Shown here one piece after another: positions 14,012 through 22,865 of a DNA stretch of 42,878 bases (positions within the stretch are counted from its first letter, which is position 1; every line of letters starts with the position of its first letter). The notes beneath the pieces were generated by a model. It saw only the letters and a list, made by a program, of their open reading frames with translations, did not search any database and was not told where the DNA came from. This DNA comes from Pirellula sp. (GTDB lineage: Bacteria; Planctomycetota; Planctomycetia; Pirellulales; Lacipirellulaceae): contig PNKX01000034.1 of the NCBI GenBank assembly GCA_013822725.1, positions 1 to 42,878 on the forward strand, read 5' to 3'. The position numbers were made by a program, and so were the translations under genes.

Positions 14012-15174
14012 AAGCCCTGGCGGCGTCTGGAATGAAGGTTCCCGATTCCTACTCGCAGGAAGGCGACGGCGCTACATCCAATGCAAGCGACGGCAAAGCC
14101 GCTTGGTTCGGGGACCAGAACGTCTTGGACGCGGTAGACGAACGTCTTGCTTGCCGACGGCGAACCGCCGCCGGCGCCGACGACCAGCAAGTCGCCTTCA
14201 ATCGCCACCGACAGGCCGAATCCAATCGGACTGCCAGGAGGCGGCAATAGATTGCGGAGCAAGGTTCCCGCTTTATTGTAAATTCGCACGAGGCCTTGTT
14301 CTTCAAACCCCAGAGCGATGTAATCGTCGCTCACGCTGATCCCGTCGGCTGTGACGCGATTATTAAACGAAGAGTTTGGCAGCAGCGTTGGCGCGCCGCC
14401 GATCGACCAATGATAAGACTGGCCGAACGCCTCGGTGGCCACGATTGTCTGGGCATTGATGTCGGCGTTGTAAGCAAATTGGGTCTGGCTGTGAGGCGCC
14501 GGTTGGTCGTAGCGGTCGAGTTGCCGATTGCCTGCGAATCCTGGCTCCGCATTGAACAGATAAACGGCCCCGGTATTGTTCGGGCCCCCCATGACCGATC
14601 CAATAGCGGCGCGCCCGTCGTCAATAGCTACGGAAATGCCAAAGTTGTCATTCTGCTTCGCATCGTTCGCCGTTAACTTCGAAAAAGATGCGCCGGTGAT
14701 TCTGTCAAAAAGGTATGCGGCGCCGCTGAATTGTCCAAAGGTCGCATCGCCGGCCGCGCCGGCGATGATGACGTCTCCGCTTACATCCACTGAATAGCCA
14801 ATTGACGTCAACGGACTGCCCGCCGAAGTCAAAGGGATTGATGTGACGTTTGCCAGATTTGAAAAATTGAAGACGAACGCCCCCACTCCGTTGCCAACGA
14901 CTCCGGTATTCCCTTGCAACGCGACCGACGTCCCGAACCCGCCCTGTAAAATCGACAGCTTCGCCAGTTGCTGTTGGGTGAAGGGGTCGTAAAGAAAAGC
15001 GGTGTTGGTTCCGGTTCCAATTAGAACTCGCTGGCCGTCGGTAGCTACGCTATATCCAAAGTACTCGTTCGCCTGCAATCCACCGGGGTTGAGGATAGCG
15101 ATTGGAGTCGCTCCTCTAGCTGTAGCGCAACTTGCGACGACCATCGCCGCCGCCAGGATAAGTTTCGAGGTCAT
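14008..15174 (-). CDS. FG-GAP-like beta-propeller PEP-CTERM protein
   Basis: A 388-residue exported protein. The start at 15174 gives MTSKLILAAAMVVASCATARG, a clear signal peptide; the upstream extension of the frame lacks one and is rejected. The body has about six repeats of the type FGYSVATDGQRVLIGT / GAYLFD / NFGISVAIDDGRAAIGS, which match the FG-GAP propeller repeats common in planctomycete surface proteins. It ends in VPEPSGFAVACIGCSAVAFL and a basic tail, a PEP-CTERM signal. There is no dockerin part, unlike the other PEP-CTERM proteins here. It may bind surface ligands or polysaccharide; the role is unproven. Confidence 0.8.
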   Translation of the reverse strand: MTSKLILAAAMVVASCATARGATPIAILNPGGLQANEYFGYSVATDGQRVLIGTGTNTAFLYDPFTQQQLAKLSILQGGFGTSVALQGNTGVVGNGVGAFVFNFSNLANVTSIPLTSAGSPLTSIGYSVDVSGDVIIAGAAGDATFGQFSGAAYLFDRITGASFSKLTANDAKQNDNFGISVAIDDGRAAIGSVMGGPNNTGAVYLFNAEPGFAGNRQLDRYDQPAPHSQTQFAYNADINAQTIVATEAFGQSYHWSIGGAPTLLPNSSFNNRVTADGISVSDDYIALGFEEQGLVRIYNKAGTLLRNLLPPPGSPIGFGLSVAIEGDLLVVGAGGGSPSASKTFVYRVQDVLVPEPSGFAVACIGCSAVAFLRVGIGNLHSRRRQGF

Positions 15175-15663
15175 TAGCGTCTGCTCCGTGGATAAGTGCC
15201 TGATCGTGTTCCAAGACGCTCTCAATATAGCCAATGTCAGCATCGCATCCAAGAAAAAACGTTCTCGTCGTTGACGTGCATGATGCAAATCCGGTTGCTG
15301 ACCAACTCGCACCTGTAGTTCTGACAAGCAGCTCCCGTGCGAACCCCGCAGAAAATTCCGTGAACTACCGGCTTGAAAATGGGCCACCGCCTATGGCAGG
15401 ATCGATCCAGTTCTTTGGTAACTGAAGTCGATGCACCGTTTCCGGAATTTCCAACGCGTTTCGGCAGCTGCGCTGAGCATGCGCGCGTTGCCAAGAGAAC
15501 GTCATCAAAAAGTCCCATGTTGGCCAATAAAACTGTTGGCCAACAGGGCCGACATGGACAACATGGCCGAGATGAGATTTCTCGGCAGATGCGTCGCAAA
15601 GACAACCCTTTAGCCCCCGGTTCTTCAAACCGGGGGCCGAGCGATTTCAAAAACGGGTCGCCG
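15175..15663. other. Gene-free region with repeat fragments
   Basis: About 490 bp without a supported gene. Frames crossing it are low-complexity translations of repeats. It holds four adjacent 9-mers at 15537-15572 (GCCAACAGG, GCCGACATG, GACAACATG, GCCGAGATG) with a partial left arm near 15512-15525. It also holds the hairpin GCCCCCGGTT-loop-AACCGGGGGC (15613-15637) just past the tatC stop, which may serve as its terminator. Confidence 0.6.
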
Positions 15664-16779
15664 CTACCCCCGCCGGGCCAACAAATCACCCGGCGATTCC
15701 AACCGCCGTCCCGGCGCAATTTTGCAGAGCCAGATCCCGCCGAAGTAGAGCCCGACTAGCGGCACGCCCATCAGCAGCATGCTGTAGGGGTCGGGCGATG
15801 GCGTGAGAATCATCGCGATCACCATGATGATCACTACGGCCAGCCGCCACTTCGACCAGTAGCTCTCGACCGTGAAAATTCCGATCCGCTCTAGCAGCAG
15901 CATCAGCAGCGGCAGTTGGAAGCTGATGCCAAAGCCCAACGGCATCATCAGCACGAAGCTGACCCACTCGCTCAGGTTGAGGTCGGGCTGCGTCTCGGTC
16001 CGCTCGTAATACCAGAACATGAAGTCGAGGAGCGGCTCAAACGCGAAGAAGAACGCCAGCAGCGCCCCGCCGATGAACAAGCCAATGCTGATCGGCATGT
16101 AGGTGTAGATATAGCTTTGCTCGTGTTTGTAGAGACCCGCCGCGACGAACTCCCAGATGAAGTAAAAGATGAACGGGCTCGAAAAGACTAACCCCGAGAT
16201 GAACGCCGCCTTCAGCCAGACCGAAAAGGGCTCCATCATGCTGTGGCCGACGACGCGCAAGCGCGAGTCTTGCTCGATCGGTTGGAACAATCGCAGTTCG
16301 ATCAGTTTTTCGCGATCGACGCCGTGGTGGCTCTCTGCGACGTCGGGTTTTGTGGAATCTGGCTTTGACGGCTCAGCTGCGGGAGGTTGCGGCGTGGCTA
16401 GCTGCGGATACATCTCTTCAAGCAGCCGACGGAGCGCCTGCGGCTCGATGAGATATTCGCTGACGACCAAGCCTTCCCGCTGCATGTCCTCGTAGGTGAC
16501 GAGCTCGTCCTCGTTGGCCTCACGGCCTTGAGCTTTCAACTCGGCAATCCGATCGAGCTGTTGATCAACCGTCTGCCGCATGTAGAACCGTTCGAGCGAC
16601 TCCCGCACCGGGGTTTGCACATAAGCGACGATGTCATTCGCCACCAACATCCCCGCCAGGAATCCCAGGAACAGCGCCGCGATCGACTTGAACAGGGCGC
16701 GGCGAAGCTCTTCGAGATGGTCCCCAAAGGACATCTTCGACTGCTCCAGCCGGGCTTCATCGTTAGGTCGCGGCGGCAT
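15664..16779 (-). CDS. tatC: Twin-arginine translocase subunit TatC with enlarged first periplasmic loop
   Basis: TatC recognises twin-arginine signal peptides and, with TatA/TatB, exports folded proteins. The 371-residue protein has MSFGDHLEELRRALFKSI before helix 1, YFIWEFVAAGLYKHE after helix 2, and six helices in total, ending with LTPSPDPYSMLLMGVPLVGLY. Between helix 1 and helix 2, where E. coli TatC has a short loop, about 120 extra residues occur, including a helical part (LDRIAELKAQGREANEDELV) and a Pro/Ser/Lys-rich stretch. ATG 16779 is preferred because upstream codons cross the hairpin repeat at 16800-16827; MSFGD at 16734 is an alternative. tatA and tatB are not in the window. Confidence 0.92.
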   Translation of the reverse strand: MPPRPNDEARLEQSKMSFGDHLEELRRALFKSIAALFLGFLAGMLVANDIVAYVQTPVRESLERFYMRQTVDQQLDRIAELKAQGREANEDELVTYEDMQREGLVVSEYLIEPQALRRLLEEMYPQLATPQPPAAEPSKPDSTKPDVAESHHGVDREKLIELRLFQPIEQDSRLRVVGHSMMEPFSVWLKAAFISGLVFSSPFIFYFIWEFVAAGLYKHEQSYIYTYMPISIGLFIGGALLAFFFAFEPLLDFMFWYYERTETQPDLNLSEWVSFVLMMPLGFGISFQLPLLMLLLERIGIFTVESYWSKWRLAVVIIMVIAMILTPSPDPYSMLLMGVPLVGLYFGGIWLCKIAPGRRLESPGDLLARRG

Positions 16780-16799
16780 AGAGTGCGAAGTAGAGTGAT

Positions 16800-16827
16800 C
16801 CCTCGCCCTCGCAGGGAGGGGTGAGGG
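16800..16827. repeat. CCCTCGCCCT hairpin repeat
   Basis: CCCTCGCCCT pairs imperfectly with AGGGGTGAGGG across a short loop. It lies in the divergent gap between tatC and manA, just upstream of the chosen tatC start, and helps rule out the longer tatC frame. Confidence 0.5.
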
Positions 16828-17012
16828 GAGGATTTCAAAGGATGCAACCAAAGACGCGGTCTGGAGTGACGCCAGAGCGACGGACGAAATCGACGACTCG
16901 CGCTCACAACTCAGAACACTTCATGTTACAAACGACTCCACCCCGCGACAACGCACCGCCATCGGATGGATCTCCGTAAGTGACGCTCAAACATAGGTTT
17001 CCGACAGACGCC

Positions 17013-18008
17013 ATGAACCCCCAGTGCGACTATTTGCTCCGGTTCCAGCCCTTGTTTCGCCGCTACCTCTGGGGAGGTCGGCGGCTCGGGACGATGCTCG
17101 GCAAAGCGATCGGCCCCGGGGAGGACTATGCCGAGAGTTGGGAAATTGTCGATCATGGCGACGACCAGAGCGTCGTCCTCAACGGCTCGCTGGCGGGCAA
17201 GACCCTCGGTGAACTGGTGCGCGAGCAGCCCGCCGCGCTCCTGGGCGAAGGAGTCAAGGCGGCTAGCTTTCCGCTGCTCTTCAAATTCCTCGACTGCAAC
17301 CGAACCCTCTCGGTGCAAGTCCATCCGAACGACGAACAAGGGGCGAAGCTTGAGCCGCCCGACCTCGGCAAGACCGAGGCCTGGGTCGTGCTCGCCACGG
17401 AACCTGGAAGCAAGATCTACGCGGGGCTCAAGCCGGGCGTCACCCCGGAGCAACTCGCGACGGCCGTCGCTGCTGGCCACTGCGAGACCTGCCTCCACGA
17501 GTTCGAGGCCCAGGTAGGCGACTGCGTCTTCATCCCGGCAGGAACGGTTCACGCCTTGGGCGCGGGCCTCGTCATCGCCGAGATCCAACAAGCGAGCGAC
17601 ACGACTTTCCGGCTTCACGACTGGAACCGCGTCGACGCGGCTGGGAACCCGCGACAGCTCCACGTCGACGAATCGCTGGCGACGATCGACTACACGCGCG
17701 GTCCCGTGGCGTCGCAACGACCGCAATCGGTCGGACCGAGCGTTGAGCGGCTGGTCGACTGCGACAAGTTCCTCCTCGACCGGTTGACGCTCGCCGACGA
17801 CGCGACGGCCGTGATCGGCGGCGACGGCTCGTTCCACCTGCTGGCAGTGCTGGAAGGCGAACTTAATGTCGCGACCAAGTCGATAGCTGGAACGACGAAC
17901 GAGACCCTTTCCGCGGGCGAGACCGCACTCCTGCCAGCAGCGGCGGGGCGAGCACAGGTCGCGTCGCGGGGAAAGACAGTAGTGCTCGATGTGTCGCTGC
18001 CCAGCTAG
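17013..18008 (+). CDS. manA: Mannose-6-phosphate isomerase, class I
   Basis: Interconverts fructose-6-phosphate and mannose-6-phosphate, feeding GDP-mannose or mannose use. The 331-residue cupin protein shows the zinc ligands Gln102 and His104 in VQVHPND, Glu122 in GKTEAW, and His180 in PAGTVHALG; TTFRLHDWNR carries the conserved Arg200. It is near the short Bacillus-type length. The start ATG 17013 (MNPQCDYLLRFQP) puts the core at the family N-terminus; an in-frame GTG at 16980 adds an unconserved stretch. It is divergent from tatC. The gap to the next gene (18009-18117) shows nothing. Confidence 0.9.
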   Translation: MNPQCDYLLRFQPLFRRYLWGGRRLGTMLGKAIGPGEDYAESWEIVDHGDDQSVVLNGSLAGKTLGELVREQPAALLGEGVKAASFPLLFKFLDCNRTLSVQVHPNDEQGAKLEPPDLGKTEAWVVLATEPGSKIYAGLKPGVTPEQLATAVAAGHCETCLHEFEAQVGDCVFIPAGTVHALGAGLVIAEIQQASDTTFRLHDWNRVDAAGNPRQLHVDESLATIDYTRGPVASQRPQSVGPSVERLVDCDKFLLDRLTLADDATAVIGGDGSFHLLAVLEGELNVATKSIAGTTNETLSAGETALLPAAAGRAQVASRGKTVVLDVSLPS

Positions 18009-18117
18009 CACGCCGGGGCGCCAGCTCCCCTTTGCGAGGTCGGCCGGGGTTTCTACAATCCCCGCGCGTCGCTCCCCGCACTGCGCAACGATTGCGCCTC
18101 CGTTCACGGATTGAACG

Positions 18118-18597
18118 ATGTCTCGCCCTCTGTTCGGCCCACTCCTGATCGTCGTCGCTTCGCTTGCCGCGGCAGGCTGTTCGTCGGCGATTCGGTATCC
18201 GAAGCTCCGCGGCCCCGGCCCGGCGGGCTACCAGCGAGCCAATGCCGAGGCGTTCGATCCCTATCCGCTACCCGACCTCGGCCCTCCTATCGACGGCGGT
18301 CGTCCGCGAGAGTTTGGCATCCCCCGCAATGAAGTCGAACGGGCTCAGGATTATTCGATTGTCCAGGCCGCCCGCCGTGGGCAACGTCCAGGCCCGCCAA
18401 CAACGGCCATAGCCGCCCCGCCGATGGTGGCCTCGCCGCCGCCGGCGTTCACGGCCCCCAGCAGCGCCCCGGCGTTTGTGCCGACGACTCCGACCACCCC
18501 GGCGGCTCCCGTCTACACACAGCCAGCGCCAGTCGTCACGCCGACCATGCCGGTGATGCCGAGCGCCCCCTACGGCCAGCCGTCGATTCGCTACTAG
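18118..18597 (+). CDS. Pro/Ala/Thr-rich lipoprotein
   Basis: A 159-residue exported protein with signal peptide and lipobox LAAAGC (Cys21). The first half has an ordered-looking segment, YPKLRGPGPAGYQRANAEAF followed by DPYPLPDLGPPIDGGRPREF, which I take to be a planctomycete-specific motif. The second half is a disordered Pro/Ala/Thr tail (TTPTTPAAPVYTQPAPVVTP). It is likely an envelope lipoprotein; no enzymatic motif is seen. It precedes the RluB-type gene by 92 bp and could share a transcript with it. Confidence 0.72.
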   Translation: MSRPLFGPLLIVVASLAAAGCSSAIRYPKLRGPGPAGYQRANAEAFDPYPLPDLGPPIDGGRPREFGIPRNEVERAQDYSIVQAARRGQRPGPPTTAIAAPPMVASPPPAFTAPSSAPAFVPTTPTTPAAPVYTQPAPVVTPTMPVMPSAPYGQPSIRY

Positions 18598-18689
18598 CCG
18601 CCCGCTGGGCCTGGGGTCGGGAGCGTACGCCAGCTATCATGCGGGATGGAGTTTCACTCGCATCCTTGCAGTTAGCAGAAGCTGGTCCC

Positions 18690-20006
18690 ATGGCGTCCCC
18701 TCCCGGAAAGCGCGGCTCTGGTAAGCCGCGCGCAGGTAAATCGAACACCGGCGGCCCGCGCCCTGGCAAACCGACGGGCGGCAAGCCACCCGGCGTCAGA
18801 CCTGCCGCGTCGAAGCGTCCCCCCGTCGGCGGACCGCCGAAGCGACGCCCGCGGACAGTGCCCGTTGGCCCCAAGCCAACGGCAGCCGATGGAGCCAGTA
18901 GCGGCGAGCGGCTGCAAAAGGTACTCGCTGCCGCGGGTCTGGCAAGCCGGCGCGAATGCGAAGAGTACATCACCGAGGGTCGCGTCCAGGTCGACGGCGT
19001 CGTCGTCACCGAACTCGGCGCCCGGGTGGATCGCGCCAAGCAAGAGATCAAAGTCGACGGCGAACCGTTGCCGCGGATTCGGTTGCAGTATTTTGCGGTC
19101 CACAAGCCGCCGGGCATCGTCTCGACGACGCGCGACCCCAGCGGTCGGCCACGCGTGATCGACCTGCTGCCTCCCGGCGTCGGGCGGATGTTCAACGTCG
19201 GCCGGCTCGACATGGCGAGCGAGGGGCTTATCCTCGTCACCAACGATGGGCCGCTAGCCGATCAGCTGACCCACCCGCGCCACGGCGTGGAGAAGATTTA
19301 CGAAGTGCTTGTCGCGGGGCAGCCGGCTCCCGATGTGCTCGCCCAAGTGAAGCGGGGCGTGCATCTCTCGGATGGCTTCGTCCACGCGGTCGACGTGCGG
19401 ATCAAGTCTTCCAAGAAAGGGGCCACCCTGTTGGAGATGGTGCTCGACGAAGGCCGTAACCGCGAGGTGCGGCGGCTGCTCGCCCGGCTCGGGCACAAGG
19501 TCCAGCGGCTGATTCGCGTCGCGGTTGGCCCAATTCGGCTTGGAGAATTGCCGCGCGGCGCCGTGCGGATGCTGACGCACGAAGAAGTGAAGAAGTTGCG
19601 CGACGTCGCCGCTGCCGGGCCCAAGCCCGAAGCTGCTGGCTCTGCGCCTCAGCGACGTCCGGCGCGCAGCGGCCCCGGCGGACCGAAGCGAGCTCCGATG
19701 CGAGGCAATCGCCCCGCCGCGGGAGCGGCCAAGCCAATCGGCGGTCGCAAGCCAACCGGCGGCCGTACCACGATGGGCAAGCCCCCAGCAAAGCCGCGAC
19801 CGCCGGTCGGGGGCTCCGAGCCAGTCCGCAGTTTGATCGGCGACGATGGCTCGTCAGCCGTGATGCCGGCCAAGCCCGCTGCCAAACCTCCCCAGAAGCC
19901 CATTGGCGGCAAGAAGCCAGGCCGGCCGGGAGCGTTCAAAAAGAAAGTCGGGCACCAAAAGGGGCAGGGGGGGCGGGGTAAGCCCAAGCCAGGAGGGAAG
20001 CGGTGA
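18690..20006 (+). CDS. rluB: RluB-type 23S rRNA pseudouridine synthase with long disordered tails
   Basis: Converts a specific uridine in 23S rRNA to pseudouridine. After a basic Gly/Pro/Lys-rich N-terminal tail of about 65 residues comes an S4 RNA-binding domain (ERLQKVLAAAGLASRRECEE, GRVQVDG). The catalytic domain follows with NVGRLDMASEGLILVTNDG, where the Asp of GRLD is the nucleophile. EKIYEV and DEGRNREVRRLL continue the family pattern. The last 130 residues are again basic, Pro/Gly-rich and repetitive (PIGGRKPTGGRTT; KPPQKPIGGKKPGRPG). ATG 18690 is chosen because residues upstream (from ATG 18639) look unconserved; this is not certain. The stop overlaps the GTG start of the PyrK-type gene, so the two are translationally coupled. 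Confidence 0.85.
   Translation: MASPPGKRGSGKPRAGKSNTGGPRPGKPTGGKPPGVRPAASKRPPVGGPPKRRPRTVPVGPKPTAADGASSGERLQKVLAAAGLASRRECEEYITEGRVQVDGVVVTELGARVDRAKQEIKVDGEPLPRIRLQYFAVHKPPGIVSTTRDPSGRPRVIDLLPPGVGRMFNVGRLDMASEGLILVTNDGPLADQLTHPRHGVEKIYEVLVAGQPAPDVLAQVKRGVHLSDGFVHAVDVRIKSSKKGATLLEMVLDEGRNREVRRLLARLGHKVQRLIRVAVGPIRLGELPRGAVRMLTHEEVKKLRDVAAAGPKPEAAGSAPQRRPARSGPGGPKRAPMRGNRPAAGAAKPIGGRKPTGGRTTMGKPPAKPRPPVGGSEPVRSLIGDDGSSAVMPAKPAAKPPQKPIGGKKPGRPGAFKKKVGHQKGQGGRGKPKPGGKR
19991..19996 (+). promoter_or_regulatory. Strong Shine-Dalgarno site for the PyrK-type gene
   Basis: AGGAGG lies six bases before GTG 20003, inside the end of the rluB coding region. In a window where most genes lack a clear site, it decides for GTG 20003 over ATG 20021 and supports coupling through the GTGA overlap. 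Confidence 0.7.
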
Positions 20007-20908
20007 GCGGCCATTGCAGCATGGATGCCAACCCGTTGGGAGCCGCGTATTACGCCGACCACGCTCTGCAGGCGTCGGCCACGGTGATCGAGAACGTCCC
20101 GCTCGCCAGCGGCACGTACCGCGTGCGGCTGGAGGCTCCGGAGCTCGCTCGCCGCGTGGCGCCGGGTCAGTTCCTCATGCTCCGACTCGCGGGCAGCAGC
20201 GACCCGCTCCTGGGACGACCGTTGGCGCTCTACGACACATGGCTGGATGCCGACGGCACGCCGCGCGGCGTCGACGTCGTTTACCTGGTCGTCGGCCGGA
20301 TGACGTCGCGACTGGCTCAGGTGAAAGCCGGCGAGGGAATCGAAACCTGGGGCCCGCTCGGCAACGGATTTTCGACGGAGCCGGTCGACCACCTGATAAT
20401 GGTCGCCGGCGGCATCGGCCAGACGCCATTTTTGGCGTTGGGTCGCGAAGCGCTCGGCGGCCGCGACTACGGCACTGCGGGCCGGCGACCGCTGCGAGCG
20501 AAGCGGGCCACGCTCTGCTACGGCGTGCGTAACGTTGATCTGCTCGCCGGCGTCGATGATTTCCGCGCGGCCGGCATCGACGTCCGCGTCAGCAGCGACG
20601 ACGGCAGCGTGGGCCGGCGTGGTTTGGTGACTGAGACCCTCGGCGAGTTGCTCGACGAAGCGGCTGCCAACCCAGGAAGCACGATCCGCATCGCCTGCTG
20701 CGGCCCAGAGCGGATGATGGAAGCCGTCGCCCATCTCGCCCTCGAGCGCGGCGTCGCGTGCGAAGTCTCACTCGAAACGCCGATGGCCTGCGGCATCGGC
20801 ATCTGCTTCAGCTGCGTCGTGAAAGTGCGGCAGCCTGATGGCGAGTGGGACTACAAGCGAACCTGTGTCGAAGGCCCTGTCTTCGCGGCGGAAAAAATCG
20901 AGTGGTGA
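20003..20908 (+). CDS. pyrK: Dihydroorotate dehydrogenase electron-transfer subunit (PyrK type)
   Basis: PyrK carries FAD and a 2Fe-2S cluster and moves electrons from dihydroorotate oxidation by PyrD to NAD+ in pyrimidine synthesis. The 301-residue protein has a ferredoxin-reductase fold: the FAD-binding part includes APGQFLMLRL and LLGRPLALYD, and the NAD-binding part begins VAGGIGQTPFLAL. The cluster ligands Cys263, Cys268, Cys271 and Cys288 follow (ACGIGICFSCVVK; YKRTCVEGPVF). GTG start and overlap with rluB are discussed under the binding site. pyrD is not adjacent, so a related sulfide- or NAD-linked reductase role is possible but less likely. Confidence 0.88.
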   Translation: MSGHCSMDANPLGAAYYADHALQASATVIENVPLASGTYRVRLEAPELARRVAPGQFLMLRLAGSSDPLLGRPLALYDTWLDADGTPRGVDVVYLVVGRMTSRLAQVKAGEGIETWGPLGNGFSTEPVDHLIMVAGGIGQTPFLALGREALGGRDYGTAGRRPLRAKRATLCYGVRNVDLLAGVDDFRAAGIDVRVSSDDGSVGRRGLVTETLGELLDEAAANPGSTIRIACCGPERMMEAVAHLALERGVACEVSLETPMACGIGICFSCVVKVRQPDGEWDYKRTCVEGPVFAAEKIEW

Positions 20909-20922
20909 GATGGCGGTAGTAG

Positions 20923-20943
20923 CCGGACCGCCACGCGGTCCGG
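20923..20943 (+). terminator. Hairpin after the PyrK-type gene
   Basis: CCGGACCG-CCACG-CGGTCCGG forms an 8 bp perfect stem 14 bp after the stop. No T-run follows, so it is either a factor-dependent end, a stabiliser or a repeat. Confidence 0.45.
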
Positions 20944-21026
20944 AGGAGCCCGGAGGCAAGTGTCCCTACGGTTAGCGGCTCTCTTATTTTCCGACTTACT
21001 ACCCTATCTCGCCGCAGAACGCAAAT

Positions 21027-21055
21027 AGCCGGCGTTCCCCATGGAATCGCCGGCT
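21027..21055 (-). terminator. Hairpin after the minus-strand PEP-CTERM gene
   Basis: AGCCGGCG and CGCCGGCT pair perfectly around a 13-base loop, 49 bp past the end of the gene at 21105. On the minus strand, ATTTGCG follows, a weak T stretch. Confidence 0.5.
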
Positions 21056-21104
21056 ACTCGCGCAAGTGCAGACCTAATAAACGTTCGCACCGCGAACTAG
21101 CTGC

Positions 21105-22352
21105 CTAGCGGCAGCCGCGCCGCCGGATCGACAGCACAGTCGTCACGCCAAGTGCCGCTAGCAGCATCGCGGCTGGTTCGGGGATGGCGCTCACGGCTAC
21201 GCTCGACGGGCTGGCGCCGTATTGCGCCTTCCAAATACTAAGATCGGAGGCGTCCACCGCGCCGTCAACGCCGGGATTGGCGTTTCCCTGTTCGCGCGTG
21301 CCGCCAGCGGCGATGCCAAAGTTCTGCTGCCAGGCGAGGAAATCTTGACCGTCGACAGCGCCATCGCCGTTGAAGTCCGCATTGTCGCCGACCGGCCCCG
21401 CAGTGATGTCGTAGCTGACGTCGTACTCGTAGCCGATCCCTTTAACGCCGAGTGTGGCGACGTCCGGCGTTAGTGTGTACCCGCCGATCTGACGAGGAAA
21501 CCAGTTTGGTAACGTGGCCGGGTCGCTATCCGCTGCTTGGTCAGCGAACGTGTTGTCGATGGCCATGTGCCCAGCAACCGAGCCGTCGCCCTTGGTCCCA
21601 TCGCCTTGCGTGCTGCCGGCAGCACCGCCGAAACCAACAGCTGGTAACGCTGGATAGGGATCGGCCGACTCCAGGTGCAGTCCCATGAACTCCGTGGTTT
21701 CCGTATAAGAATTGCCGCGAATCACATACGGGCCGAAGTTTCCGACGGCCCCCCCCGTGAACGTGAATCCCGCTTCAGCAAGTTGGCCGCTGAAGCTGAC
21801 GTCTGACACCGTCACGGCGCTGACCGTGAGCGACTCCCAGGCATCGGTCGGGTCGCCGTTGGGAACCTCATTGAGAGTGATGCTATCGACCGTGCTGACG
21901 CCGCCGGTCTGAGTGATGCCGATGCCGCCGCCAATCTGGGGGGCATTGGTGAGCGTGCTGTTAACGGGGGAGTTCGCCCCGACGGAAAAAGTCAGGGAGG
22001 CATTGAACGTGAGGGTGAGGCCGGCGGGAATGCCATTACCGTCTGTCCAGCCCCCCGCGAACGTCGAGTCGCCCACAATTGAGAATGCACCATTGGTAGT
22101 CAGCGAGGTGACAGTTCCAGGCTGCACGGTTCCTACCGGAGTGAAGACGGCGTCTCCCAGATTAGCAGGATTAAACGTCGAGCTCTCCGGCGTGACGTGC
22201 GTGGGGTGGCGTTGCGAAAAGAAGGGGGACTCCGTGTCGTTCTGAAGCAGATTGATTTTCTTCACTTTCGTCACGGTGATGGCCATGGCCGCCGGCATGG
22301 TAACGGCGACGGCGATGATCGCCAGAAGTAGACGGTTCAACGTGGTACGCAT
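21105..22352 (-). CDS. Dockerin/PEP-CTERM secreted protein
   Basis: A 415-residue exported protein with signal peptide MRTTLNRLLLAIIAVAVTMP to about residue 24. A Thr/Ser/Gly-rich beta domain (about 25-325) has no recognised family. Two dockerin-type loops follow (ADFNGDGAVDGQDFLAWQ; PGVDGAVDASDLSIWK), then AIPEPAAMLLAALGVTTVLS with IRRRGCR, the PEP-CTERM signal. ATG 22352 has TTGGAG eight bases upstream in the minus direction, a good binding site. It is probably an extracellular matrix or surface protein. The gene is monocistronic between hairpins and a gene-free stretch. Confidence 0.78.
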   Translation of the reverse strand: MRTTLNRLLLAIIAVAVTMPAAMAITVTKVKKINLLQNDTESPFFSQRHPTHVTPESSTFNPANLGDAVFTPVGTVQPGTVTSLTTNGAFSIVGDSTFAGGWTDGNGIPAGLTLTFNASLTFSVGANSPVNSTLTNAPQIGGGIGITQTGGVSTVDSITLNEVPNGDPTDAWESLTVSAVTVSDVSFSGQLAEAGFTFTGGAVGNFGPYVIRGNSYTETTEFMGLHLESADPYPALPAVGFGGAAGSTQGDGTKGDGSVAGHMAIDNTFADQAADSDPATLPNWFPRQIGGYTLTPDVATLGVKGIGYEYDVSYDITAGPVGDNADFNGDGAVDGQDFLAWQQNFGIAAGGTREQGNANPGVDGAVDASDLSIWKAQYGASPSSVAVSAIPEPAAMLLAALGVTTVLSIRRRGCR

Positions 22353-22833
22353 TTAGAACTCCAAGAGGTGATGCATTCCGCAGGGCTGGTAGATAAGGAA
22401 ACGCTCAGCTTGCGCGGCTGCGGCTCTTCCGGGCCGCTTCGATCTATAGGACGTGCCGCGTTATTGCCGAGTATTGTGTAAGCCCGCCAGAGGCAGCCCT
22501 TTCCGTGGCAACTAGCGCGCCGTTTTGAGAATTCAGTCGGAAAGGGCCACGCGAGCGCACGTACAGTTCTGCGGGAAACGGTCGAAGGTTTCGCGCAAAA
22601 AAGGGAAAAGATCGAAATGCAGAAAGAGAGCGATGCTCTCGGCATCAACAGCGGGAAGCCGCAACTAAAGCTGGCGCCCGTCTTCCATGGAGAAAGTTGA
22701 GCTCACGCCTCGTGCAATCCACTCGGGAAGCGGGCGCTCGTTCGTATGATGGAGCGGTGAAAAAGGCGACTAAGGCGCACTCATTCGACGAGAATCCACC
22801 GCATGGCTGAACCTGATGCGCCGCAGGCGCGCA
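22353..22833. other. Gene-free stretch upstream of the PEP-CTERM gene
   Basis: About 480 bp between the start of the minus-strand PEP-CTERM gene and the rpsT terminator. Short frames here have no family features or binding sites. It presumably contains the promoter of the PEP-CTERM gene; no clear motif was found. Confidence 0.5.
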
Positions 22834-22865
22834 GAAAGACCCCGGCCAAGCGACCAGGGTCTTTC
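22834..22865 (-). terminator. Terminator of rpsT
   Basis: On the minus strand, GAAAGACCC and GGGTCTTTC close a hairpin 27 bp after the rpsT stop, with the internal T-rich TCTTTC forming the 3' side. It is a plausible intrinsic terminator. Confidence 0.65.

Noticed and set aside
15237..15719. Open frame on the minus strand after tatC
   Set aside because: Translates nonamer repeats (HVGHVVHVGP-like) and overlaps the true tatC end.
16926..18107. Open frame of 393 codons on the minus strand
   Set aside because: Antisense to manA, which has all zinc ligands; the minus frame shows nothing recognisable.
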